62,937 bases of DNA, from positions 1 to 62,937 of the IMG/VR virus record IMGVR_UViG_3300031774_000009; one strand, written 5' to 3'. The notes under the pieces were generated by a model. The model was not told where the DNA came from and did no database searches. It saw only the letters and a program-made list of their open reading frames with translations. The stretch is from a virus. The stretch's first letter is position 1, and every line of letters begins with the position of its first letter. Made by a program: the position numbers and the translations under genes. Below are positions 18,762-26,566 of the stretch, in pieces.

Positions 18762-19217
18762 TTACATATCATGGGGGTCAACTCCCGGTACGGTTTCCTG
18801 TGCATCACCAGAACCAGACAGATAAGGGTAAGGAAAATCAGTCCAGCTAATAGGGGTATGAAGCGCCCCTGAAATACTTTCTTCTAAATGGTGACACCAG
18901 CACAAACCGGAAGCATATTCATTAGCTAATCCACTGATGTTGTCACTTACATAGTCTGGAGTATAACAAATAGCGTAACCAGACGCTCCAGTTTGACCGC
19001 TTGCAGGATAATCTGGGATAGGGTCAGTCCAACCCATAAATCCAGTTGTTCCATCAATATAGGAGCCCTGAACTACTGGCAGGTCATTTTGATCAACTCC
19101 CGAAAATACGCAGTTCATTCCTACTACTAATGATTGACATCCTGTTTTTAAGGAGTTGTCATACATCGGATCTAGCCGTGAAAAATTAAATGTATAGGTT
19201 CCTGATATGTGGCTCAT
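18762..19217 (-). CDS. Hypothetical protein, virion-like composition
   Basis: A 151-residue protein, MSHISGTYTFNFSRLDPMYD at the start, rich in Ser/Gly/Asp/Tyr and Cys (LCWCHHLEES), with the loop-rich beta composition common in virion surface proteins. No signal peptide is seen. On the minus strand a TATTATAATAAG lies directly before ATG 19217. No domain recognised. Confidence 0.55.
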   Translation of the reverse strand: MSHISGTYTFNFSRLDPMYDNSLKTGCQSLVVGMNCVFSGVDQNDLPVVQGSYIDGTTGFMGWTDPIPDYPASGQTGASGYAICYTPDYVSDNISGLANEYASGLCWCHHLEESISGALHTPISWTDFPYPYLSGSGDAQETVPGVDPHDM

Positions 19218-19248
19218 CTTATTATAATATGTTTAAATTTATTTTTAT

Positions 19249-19590
19249 CTAGTTTCGAGAGATATTATTATTTTTTTTGTCTCTTGCCGCTGTAGTGCGA
19301 GAGGCTTGTGCATTATGTTTAGCTACCTCTAACTCTAGCAATCGAATTCTTTCTGTGACTCTCCGAAGATCCGTAGTATTGCCGGTAATAGCTTGTTGAA
19401 GTACGGTCATTTCCGTAATTTTCTTATCCATTTGGATTAATTGGTTTTGAATTTCTTTGAATTCATCCTTGCTAGGAAAGAGCGTTTGTAAATACGCTAA
19501 TAAAGTCAAACCAAGAATGGGAGCTATTTTAAGAAATGTATCTAAATCTCCAAATTTCACTCTTTTGCTTTCTTGACCTTCTTTTGACAT
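19249..19590 (-). CDS. Membrane protein with coiled coil (spanin/holin-like)
   Basis: A 113-residue protein with a hydrophobic stretch (FLKIAPILGLTLLAYLQTLF, about residues 19-38), then a coiled coil (EFKEIQNQLIQMDKKITEMT; DLRRVTERIRLLELEVAKHN). One TM helix plus a long coiled coil resembles i-spanins and some holin-antiholin accessory proteins. The other protein of this shape here is that of 10865-11263. Not firmly assignable. Confidence 0.6.
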   Translation of the reverse strand: MSKEGQESKRVKFGDLDTFLKIAPILGLTLLAYLQTLFPSKDEFKEIQNQLIQMDKKITEMTVLQQAITGNTTDLRRVTERIRLLELEVAKHNAQASRTTAARDKKNNNISRN

Positions 19591-19598
19591 TAGTAATA

Positions 19599-19607
19599 GG
19601 TTACACT
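19599..19607 (-). promoter_or_regulatory. Late-type promoter motif AGTGTAACC
   Basis: Minus strand motif 8 nt before ATG 19590. The same AGTGTAACC also precedes the protease-scaffold gene at 28595. Confidence 0.5.
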
Positions 19608-19640
19608 TTTTTTTAAAATCTCTCTTTATTTATTTTTAAA

Positions 19641-20747
19641 TTATTTAACCACAAACTTACATTTATTGAAAATTGCCCCCAACCCATGGTCCCCAACATG
19701 AATCAAGTGAATAAAGTATTTTTCATACATTTCAGCCACTATATCAATAGTAAAATTTTGCTGTGCGTATTCTCGACAAAACTTAGGTTGTATGGTATCT
19801 ATTATACCTAAAGCATGATAAAATTCATTTAATGATTTACAGCGAAATCCAGTCTTTCCATGAATATTATATTCTGACAATCCGCCCCAATCAGTAGATA
19901 AAACGGGAGTTCCAGATATAAAAGCCTCTAACATCGTCCATCCACAAGGCTCCGGAAAAAGAGATGGCATCACCAAAGCTTTAGCCTTACTCAAGAGTTC
20001 TTTACGTTCTTCAAAGCTAACTGTAGGAATATATTCCGCTAATGAATTAGTTTTCAAAAGGTTGTTTTGTAAATTTTGAGGGCCTACAAATTTTATAGGA
20101 ATTTGTGAGGCTTGGGACAAGTTTTGAGCGATGGATATACCCTTATTGTCTATCATGCGACCTAAAAATAAAAGATAGTTTTCTTTTTTTTCTTCGTAAT
20201 TAAAATCTTCAAAATAGAATCCGGGTCTAATTACATGGTCTGTGAAAGAGGGTAAACCGCTTTCACCATACATTTTATGATGAAGCTTATGTAATTGAGC
20301 ATAAGATTCAAATACTTTAAATGGGGCAAAAGAAGAGTCATATCCAATGCTAGGCTCTACAATTTTAAATTCTCCGTTAAGTTCTTGACAGCATGAAGCA
20401 TGTCCAAAACCCCAAAAGGCTAACACGAAATCATGTTTACTTTGTTTATTTTTTTTAATTAAGGCTGCGGCATTTTTGTTAAATTCCCTATGAACATCAT
20501 TATTGACGTCTTGAGAGAGAAATTCTTTCCAAGATTTTTTTTGATAAACTTTATTATAAGTGTTTCGGGAAACTACATCAAAGTGCTGTGTACACGCTAC
20601 GTCTGAATCGGGATGGCCATAATGAAAAACTGTATGGCCTCGCTGAGTCATAACTTTACAAAACTTATAAACTTTTTGGGTAAAAGCACATAAGGTTATT
20701 TCTTTTCGCGTCGGATAGACAGGAACTGATAAAACATGAAAAATCAT
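19641..20747 (-). CDS. Glycosyltransferase family 4-like
   Basis: A 368-residue enzyme with a GT-B fold signature. The C-terminal domain shows LLFLGRMIDNKGISIAQNLS, the ALVMPSLFPEPCGWTMLEAF donor site with E-x7-E spacing, and SGTPVLSTDWGGLSEY: the GT4 pattern. The start is ATG 20747, because the sigma70-type -10 box lies just upstream and the longer frame begins inside the -35. Probably cytoplasmic, transferring a sugar to a host or phage glycan. The gene is divergent from the PhoH-like gene. Confidence 0.8.
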   Translation of the reverse strand: MIFHVLSVPVYPTRKEITLCAFTQKVYKFCKVMTQRGHTVFHYGHPDSDVACTQHFDVVSRNTYNKVYQKKSWKEFLSQDVNNDVHREFNKNAAALIKKNKQSKHDFVLAFWGFGHASCCQELNGEFKIVEPSIGYDSSFAPFKVFESYAQLHKLHHKMYGESGLPSFTDHVIRPGFYFEDFNYEEKKENYLLFLGRMIDNKGISIAQNLSQASQIPIKFVGPQNLQNNLLKTNSLAEYIPTVSFEERKELLSKAKALVMPSLFPEPCGWTMLEAFISGTPVLSTDWGGLSEYNIHGKTGFRCKSLNEFYHALGIIDTIQPKFCREYAQQNFTIDIVAEMYEKYFIHLIHVGDHGLGAIFNKCKFVVK

Positions 20748-20758
20748 ATTTGATTTAA

Positions 20759-20786
20759 ATAATACAGGGAAAATCACCCAAGTCAA
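20759..20786 (-). promoter_or_regulatory. Near-leaderless sigma70-type promoter of GT4 gene
   Basis: -35 TTGACT (20786-20781), 16-bp spacer, -10 TATTAT (20764-20759), 11 nt to ATG 20747. Same layout as the left-arm promoters. The -35 shares one base with the opposing late motif. Confidence 0.65.
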
Positions 20787-20795
20787 GTGTAATAT
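20786..20795 (+). promoter_or_regulatory. Late-type promoter motif AGTGTAATAT
   Basis: The motif lies 3 nt before ATG 20799 of the PhoH-like gene, the first gene of the late cluster. It faces the sigma70-type promoter of the GT4 gene. Confidence 0.55.
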
Positions 20796-20798
20796 TTA

Positions 20799-21524
20799 AT
20801 GATGAGTAGACGGAAGAAGTCCACGGCGTCGGAAAAGATAATACCTCTTGCGGAAAATAAATATAAGCTTTATCTGAAGAATTTTGACTTAACTGCAAAA
20901 CAACACGAATTTTTAAAAATAGCTTTCGATAAAAATACGAAAATTGTTTTTGTTTCAGGGCCAGCAGGCTCTTCGAAAACTTTTATTTCAATTTATGCTG
21001 CACTTCAGCTATTCAATATGAATATGAATCAAGATTTGTTTTATGTTCGTACTATAGCAGAAAGCGGTGAGAGAAATTTAGGAAGTTTACCGGGAGATGT
21101 AGATGAGAAATTTCATCCTTTTATGATGCCCCTGCAAGATAAGCTATGCGAACTATTATCTAAAGATCAAATCAAAATGCTAATAGACGAAAAAATCATA
21201 CAATGTGCTCCTATCAACTATTTGCGCGGAGCGAGTTGGGATAATAAGTTAATCATAGCCGATGAGTCTCAAAACTTCACCAGAAAGGAATTGGTGACGC
21301 TAGTTACGCGAATTGGTACTAATTCTAAATATTTTATATGTGGAGATCCAATGCAGTCCGATATTAACGGCAAAACAGGTTTTGCGCCTGTAATGGAGAT
21401 TTTTGACGATAATGAGTGTAAAGAAAAAGGTATACATACTTTTCGTTTCACAGAAGAAGATATCTTGAGAAGCGAAATTTTAAAATTTATAGTGAATAAA
21501 CTAGAAAATAACCCTATAAAATAA
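20799..21524 (+). CDS. phoH: PhoH-like ATPase
   Basis: A 241-residue PhoH-family protein. Visible are Walker A (FVSGPAGSSKT, about residues 50-61), ERNLGSLPGDVDEKFHPFM (the PhoH-type LPG motif), Walker B (NKLIIADESQNFT) and a sensor-like KYFICGDPMQSD. Phage PhoH proteins are common in marine phages; they are predicted RNA- or nucleotide-linked ATPases of uncertain role. It leads the late cluster, followed by a zinc ribbon and the sigma-like gene. ATG 20799 and 20802 are both possible starts. Confidence 0.9.
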   Translation: MMSRRKKSTASEKIIPLAENKYKLYLKNFDLTAKQHEFLKIAFDKNTKIVFVSGPAGSSKTFISIYAALQLFNMNMNQDLFYVRTIAESGERNLGSLPGDVDEKFHPFMMPLQDKLCELLSKDQIKMLIDEKIIQCAPINYLRGASWDNKLIIADESQNFTRKELVTLVTRIGTNSKYFICGDPMQSDINGKTGFAPVMEIFDDNECKEKGIHTFRFTEEDILRSEILKFIVNKLENNPIK

Positions 21525-21534
21525 ATTATAAAAA

Positions 21535-21933
21535 ATGGCTAGTATATTTTGTCCTGAGTGTGGAGCCAAAAATGGTTACACTTTAAAGAAGCCCAACTTC
21601 TGCCAAAGCTGTGGGGAAACATTTGCGGCGTTTGGGATGTCCAGCGCTTCTGTGTCTGATCCTAGCCTGAAGGCAGCGAATGGAAAAAATGATGATGGGG
21701 GGATTCCAAATATATCTAAATTAGAATATGATATAGATATGCCCGCCTCCAAGGTGACGCTCGAGTCTCTAGTTAATAATCCTTTAGATCCTAATGAAAT
21801 CAAATATAATGCTAAAGCGAAAGAAGGATATAAAAAGATGACTACAGAGGAGTTTGCCAAAATTTCCCAAGCTGAATGCGGGTCCTCCCGAGGAAAGTTT
21901 GATGAGATAGGCGGCGGTGGTGGCGAAGGATAA
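21535..21933 (+). CDS. Zinc-ribbon protein
   Basis: A 132-residue protein with an N-terminal zinc ribbon (FCPECGAKNG, then NFCQSCGETF: two CxxC pairs about 16 residues apart). The rest is polar, Gly/Asp/Ser-rich and perhaps disordered; it ends EIGGGGGEG. It overlaps the start of the sigma-like gene by 17 nt. A role with that protein or with RNA polymerase is suggested by position only. Confidence 0.65.
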   Translation: MASIFCPECGAKNGYTLKKPNFCQSCGETFAAFGMSSASVSDPSLKAANGKNDDGGIPNISKLEYDIDMPASKVTLESLVNNPLDPNEIKYNAKAKEGYKKMTTEEFAKISQAECGSSRGKFDEIGGGGGEG

Positions 21934-22636
21934 AAAACAAACATACGAAGATAAATTTGAGATTGTAGATAACGAAATAAGGAAGCGATACTATAAGTGG
22001 CATTTACATGCCCTAGCATGGCTAGACTTTGATGACGTATCACAAATTATTCGTACTCATATTTATAATAAGTGGGAGCAGTGGGATCAATCTCGCCCCA
22101 TAGAGCCGTGGGTAAATAAGATTATATCCAACCAGCTTAAAAATATTCTTCGTAACAATTATTCTAATTTTGCGCGACCATGCATTAGTTGTAAGCATAA
22201 TCAATCTAAAGAGCAAGCAAGTGGTCAAATTTCCAATCTCTGCTCCCTTACTGCTAGCGGTTTACAATCAGACGAATGTCCGGACTTTGCCAAATGGTAC
22301 AAGACTCGGAAGCAAGCTTATGATATTAAAATTCCAGTTTCTTTAGAGACTAATCCTTTCGATCGTTACACCCTTCCTGAAGATCACTATAGCATAGGAG
22401 GGGCCGTTATCTCATTACATTTATCAATGAGACAATATTTAAATGATCGTCATTATATTATCTATAAAATGTTATTTATTGATCATATAGATGAAGAGTT
22501 AGTAGCTAAAGTTCTGGGTTACAAAAGTAACGAAAAAGGACGTAAGGCGGGCTACAAGCAAATAAAGAACTTAAAAAATTTTTATAAAAAGATCGCTAAG
22601 AAAATATGCGACGAAACTGATATATTTTTCGAATGA
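21917..22636 (+). CDS. Sigma-factor-like transcription protein
   Basis: A 239-residue protein. Residues about 18-80 resemble sigma region 2: a helical start, FDDVSQIIRTHIYNKWEQWD (like DVVQEVF...W in ECF sigmas), then RPIEPWVNKIISNQLKNILR, which matches the P-x-x-W-x-x-x-I-x-x-N-x-x-x-(D/N)-x-x-R pattern. A Cys insertion (CISCKHN, later LCS, ECP) could bind zinc. The C-terminal KVLGYKSNEKGRKAGYKQIK fits region 4-like helices. Phage sigma factors such as T4 gp55 are small like this and drive late transcription. The start is GTG 21917 or 21920. It is the best candidate for a protein reading the AGTGTAAT motif. Confidence 0.65.
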   Translation: MVAKDKKQTYEDKFEIVDNEIRKRYYKWHLHALAWLDFDDVSQIIRTHIYNKWEQWDQSRPIEPWVNKIISNQLKNILRNNYSNFARPCISCKHNQSKEQASGQISNLCSLTASGLQSDECPDFAKWYKTRKQAYDIKIPVSLETNPFDRYTLPEDHYSIGGAVISLHLSMRQYLNDRHYIIYKMLFIDHIDEELVAKVLGYKSNEKGRKAGYKQIKNLKNFYKKIAKKICDETDIFFE

Positions 22637-23703
22637 AAGAATACGTTTTAACAAAAGAAGAAAAAGAAAAGAGTTTAAAACTTTTCGAAGAATTGGATGG
22701 CGATTTAAGTGAATGCACTAAAAAGTTATTTGATGATCCCAATGAAAAAGGCAGCACAGTGCGAGGGAGAGCCTTAAGAAAATATTGGGTAGATAAAGGT
22801 TTAAGTTATCGTACCAAAGTAAAAAAAAGAGTAGTAAAGCATTTTCTAATAGAGAACGAAAAAGCTTTTATACATAATCATTATGGGCCAGAAATGACCA
22901 AGCTTGAAGTTGGTCAACTGTTATGGCCTGAGGAATCCAAAAAGAAAGGATTTGCGGAGAGTGAAAAATTTATTGCCTTATGCGAATATATTAGTAATGA
23001 ATTCCCTTCGGTTACCAGTACTCGAGATGATGCGGCTGGAGAAAAATATACCCCTCCCCATATTCTTACCACCGCGGTAAAAAGATTAAATAAAGTTGCC
23101 GCCAAAGAATTTGATATAAATAAAATAAATCTGCAAGACAAAAAATGCATAGAAAAATTAATTACATATTTGCAAGGTCCTAGATTTTTGCAAGTTATTA
23201 ATTCTTATATAACCAAACAAAGCCGAGAACTTTTTGAAGCAGAATATATTCGTAGTACATGGGATAAACCTGATTTAACTTCTGATGAGTTAAATTTGTA
23301 TGTTAATGTTTGCATGGATTATGTAAATCTTAAAGAGATAGAGCAACATAAACAAAAATTAAATTTAATGTTTGATGACGCTGAAGGGCAAAATGAATTA
23401 ACCATGAGGCTGACAGAAATGCTTAAAACAAAAGCGGAAGAATACAATCAATGCATTAATCGTATTGATAAAATGTTAGCTAAACTTAATGGCGAAAGAG
23501 CTAAAAGGGTAGCAAATCAACAGCAGCGAAATGCCTCTATCATTTCGTTGGTGCAACTTTTTCAAGATGAAGAAGAGCGAAAGTTAATGATTAAGATGGC
23601 TGAAATGCAAAAACAAGTTGTTAGAAAAGAGGCCGATGAAGTAGAGAAAATGTCAGATTGGAAAGCGCGAGTATTAGGCATTAGTAAAGAGGATGCTATT
23701 TAA
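22633..23703 (+). CDS. Putative small terminase or DNA-binding protein
   Basis: A 356-residue helical protein with no clear catalytic motif. The N-terminus (VLTKEEKEKSLKLFEELDGD and STVRGRALRKYWVDKGLSYR) suggests an HTH-like segment; a long coiled coil follows (NECMDYVNLKEIEQHK-type, AKLNGERAKRV). It lies two genes before TerL, with 4-nt and 1-nt overlaps, where small terminases often occur. Identity is inferred from position. Confidence 0.45.
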   Translation: MKEYVLTKEEKEKSLKLFEELDGDLSECTKKLFDDPNEKGSTVRGRALRKYWVDKGLSYRTKVKKRVVKHFLIENEKAFIHNHYGPEMTKLEVGQLLWPEESKKKGFAESEKFIALCEYISNEFPSVTSTRDDAAGEKYTPPHILTTAVKRLNKVAAKEFDINKINLQDKKCIEKLITYLQGPRFLQVINSYITKQSRELFEAEYIRSTWDKPDLTSDELNLYVNVCMDYVNLKEIEQHKQKLNLMFDDAEGQNELTMRLTEMLKTKAEEYNQCINRIDKMLAKLNGERAKRVANQQQRNASIISLVQLFQDEEERKLMIKMAEMQKQVVRKEADEVEKMSDWKARVLGISKEDAI

Positions 23704-24650
23704 TGGAAAGAATATGTACTAAAATTTTCCCTTGTGCCGAATGTAAAAAAGAATTTACTAGCCGAGCATCTTTGCATAAACATATTAAACAGCATGATTT
23801 AAATTTAGCCTCTTATTACACTAAATACTTTCCGCGTACTAATAAACTAACCGGTGACCCATTACCCTTCAAAAGGTTTGATGAATACTTTGAAAGAGAC
23901 TTCTCCACAAAGCAACAATTATTAAAATGGTGCAAAGAGAGCCCTCAGGAGGAAGTTAAAAACTATGCTCTTTCATTATTAGAAAAACGGCATTTTAAAA
24001 AACAGAGAAAGTATGGTCCGTTTCATTTGGAAACAAAAAATTCTTTTCTTCCTTCTGTTTCCATCTATAGAAAATTATGGGGTAGTTACAATGCCGCTTG
24101 TGAAGAAATAGGTTGCGAGCCACTGTATAACAAAAATTTACCGCGTAACTTTTTTACTTTTCCGTTGCCTACAGACTTAACTGTCGCTATAGATACAAGA
24201 GAACAGAAGCCTTTGAATTTTGAAGGGTGTACCAATGAAATCCTTAAGCTCGATATAGGAGATTACACAGTCTTAGGGGATCATTATAGTTATACTTTTG
24301 TAGATCGAAAATCTGGAAATGACTTACAAGGAACCCTTGGTAAAAATAATATTGAAAGATTTAGGAGAGAGATTTTTCGGGCGCAAGAAATGGACGCTTA
24401 CTTATTTGTAGTGATTGAATCTAGCGTCGAAAAAATAATTAAAGAAAATAAAATTTTTAATCGACGGTCTAATATTGATTATACCTTACGGCAAATAAAA
24501 GACATTTGTCATGATTATCCGCGAGCATGTCAATTTATTTTTGTAGAGGACAGAAAAAATGCATCCTACATTATACCGCGGCTTTTATTATCTGGTAAAA
24601 ATATTTGGCGAACTGACATGCAATATTTTTGGGACACACGAGAACAATGA
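23703..24650 (+). CDS. C2H2 zinc-finger plus ERCC4-type nuclease
   Basis: A 315-residue protein with an N-terminal C2H2 finger (CAECKKEFTSRASLHKHIKQ then H, about residues 12-32), a basic central part and a C-terminal ERCC4/XPF nuclease domain. The latter shows VAIDTREQKPLNF, LDIGDYTVLG, then VDRKSGNDL (the E/D-R-K catalytic core) and RFRREIFRAQEMDAYLFVVI. ERCC4 nucleases cut branched DNA. This combination just before TerL may trim replication or packaging intermediates or act as a homing-type nuclease. Confidence 0.75.
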   Translation: MERICTKIFPCAECKKEFTSRASLHKHIKQHDLNLASYYTKYFPRTNKLTGDPLPFKRFDEYFERDFSTKQQLLKWCKESPQEEVKNYALSLLEKRHFKKQRKYGPFHLETKNSFLPSVSIYRKLWGSYNAACEEIGCEPLYNKNLPRNFFTFPLPTDLTVAIDTREQKPLNFEGCTNEILKLDIGDYTVLGDHYSYTFVDRKSGNDLQGTLGKNNIERFRREIFRAQEMDAYLFVVIESSVEKIIKENKIFNRRSNIDYTLRQIKDICHDYPRACQFIFVEDRKNASYIIPRLLLSGKNIWRTDMQYFWDTREQ

Positions 24651-26512
24651 GTTGGCAAGAAGGAAATCAAATTAGAAACGGACTTAAACTTAGAAGCAAT
24701 GAAGAGCTTTTAAAGATTGAAGGATTTTTAGATGAAAGAGAAGCTAAATTAGCTCTTTATGAATTTTTAAGAAATAATACCACCTTTGCAACTGATTTAT
24801 TATTAGGAGTAAAACTTTTTCCTTTTCAACACATGGCAATTAAATCCATGTTTGAGACGGATTATTTTTTAGGAGTATGGAGCCGAGGGATGTCTAAATC
24901 TTTTACTACCGGTATTTTTGCTGCCTTAGATGCAGTACTTAATCAAGGAGTAGAAATAGGGATTCTTTCCAAATCTTTTCGACAAGCCAAGATGATTTTC
25001 AAGAAGATCGAAGATATTGCGAACAAGCCTGAAGCAGGTTTTTTTCGACAATGCATAACTAAAACTTCTAAAAGTAATGATGAATGGCTCATGGAAATTG
25101 GAGCTAGTAGAATTCGTGCTTTACCTCTTGGCGATGGAGAAAAGCTTCGTGGTTTTCGATTCCACCGAATTATTATTGATGAATTTTTACTCATGCCTGA
25201 AAGAATTTATAATGAGGTTATAGTTCCCTTTTTGTCTGTGGTGGAAAATCCCACTCAGCGCGATGATCTTTTTAAGCTTGAAAACCGGCTGATAAAAGAA
25301 AATAAAATGCAAGAAAAAGATAGATATATTTGGCCTAACAATAAATTAATAGCTCTATCTTCAGCTTCTTATAAGTTTGAATACTTATATAAACTTTACA
25401 ATCAATTCGAATTTTTAATAGCTGCTGAAAAACAAAAAGATAAAGCATCTCGTTGTATCATGCAGTATAGTTACGATTGTGCTCCTCAACAATTGTACGA
25501 TCAAAATCTCATCAATCAAGCAAAAGCCACAATGAGCCAATCTCAGTTTGAGCGAGAATTTGGAGCTATATTTACAGACGACAGTTCTGGTTATTTTAAA
25601 ACCAGTAAAATGGCTATGTGTACGGTGCCTGATGGAGAGTCTCCTTGCATAGAAGTTCAAGGAGATCCTGACGCAGAATATATTTTAGCTTTTGACCCCT
25701 CATGGTCGCAGACAGAAAGTTCTGATGATTTTGCTATTCAAATTTTAAAGATTAATGCTGAAGAGCAAAAAACTACATTAGTTCATAGCTATGCTTTGTC
25801 AGGAACTTCCTTAAAGAACCATATCAGTTATTTCTTATTTTGTTTAGAAAATTTTAATGTGGTTAGCGTCTGCGGTGACTATAACGGAGGCGTTCAATTT
25901 TTGCAAGCATGTAATGAAAGCGACACATTTAAACAAAAGAAAATCAAACTACAAACCTTAGAAGTTGGCTTGGATAAGCCTGAAGAGTATCAACGAGATT
26001 TGCAGTCTTATAAAAATCAATATAGCAAAGACTCTTATAAATATGTGATATTACGCAAGCCGACCAGCAATTGGATTCGTCAAGCCAACGAATTACTTCA
26101 AGCTAATTTCGATCATCGTCGTCTTTATTTTGCGGGACGGGCTATTGATGATTCTTATACGAAACAAAAAAATAAAAGTATACCTATACAAAATCTTAAA
26201 TTTTTACGAACTAGCGAAGAAAGCAAGCAAACTGCTGGAGCTAAAATGATTGATTTTATTGAGCACCAATCTGATATGATGGAATTAACAAAAAACGAGT
26301 GTGCTCTCATTCAAATTACTACTACTTCTCAAGGGACTCAAACTTTCGATTTACCTTCAAATTTGCGACGTCAAACTGGCCCCGATAAAGCCCGAAAGGA
26401 TTCTTACTCTGCACTAGTGTTGGCCAATTGGATGGCAAAAGTCCACTTTGATTCGCAGAACGTCCAACAAGAAGATGTTATAGAAACATTCGTTCCTGAG
26501 TTTATAATGTAA
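24647..26512 (+). CDS. terL: Large terminase subunit (TerL)
   Basis: A 621-residue terminase, the ATP-driven motor and nuclease that packages DNA. Walker A is VWSRGMSKSFTTG (about residues 77-89), Walker B HRIIIDEFL (about 175-183), and the nuclease domain begins with YILAFDPSWSQTESSDDFAI (about 345-364), then VCGDYNGG. The start is ATG 24647, overlapping the TGA of the previous gene; a longer TTG frame exists. Length is normal. Confidence 0.9.
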   Translation: MSWQEGNQIRNGLKLRSNEELLKIEGFLDEREAKLALYEFLRNNTTFATDLLLGVKLFPFQHMAIKSMFETDYFLGVWSRGMSKSFTTGIFAALDAVLNQGVEIGILSKSFRQAKMIFKKIEDIANKPEAGFFRQCITKTSKSNDEWLMEIGASRIRALPLGDGEKLRGFRFHRIIIDEFLLMPERIYNEVIVPFLSVVENPTQRDDLFKLENRLIKENKMQEKDRYIWPNNKLIALSSASYKFEYLYKLYNQFEFLIAAEKQKDKASRCIMQYSYDCAPQQLYDQNLINQAKATMSQSQFEREFGAIFTDDSSGYFKTSKMAMCTVPDGESPCIEVQGDPDAEYILAFDPSWSQTESSDDFAIQILKINAEEQKTTLVHSYALSGTSLKNHISYFLFCLENFNVVSVCGDYNGGVQFLQACNESDTFKQKKIKLQTLEVGLDKPEEYQRDLQSYKNQYSKDSYKYVILRKPTSNWIRQANELLQANFDHRRLYFAGRAIDDSYTKQKNKSIPIQNLKFLRTSEESKQTAGAKMIDFIEHQSDMMELTKNECALIQITTTSQGTQTFDLPSNLRRQTGPDKARKDSYSALVLANWMAKVHFDSQNVQQEDVIETFVPEFIM

Positions 26513-26547
26513 AGAAAGCAACTTTAAAAGTCACTTTTATAACTTTA

Positions 26548-26557
26548 AGTGTAATTT
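26548..26557 (+). promoter_or_regulatory. Late-type promoter motif AGTGTAATTT
   Basis: The motif lies 9 nt before ATG 26567 of the portal gene. Confidence 0.55.
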
Positions 26558-26566
26558 ATTTTTAAC

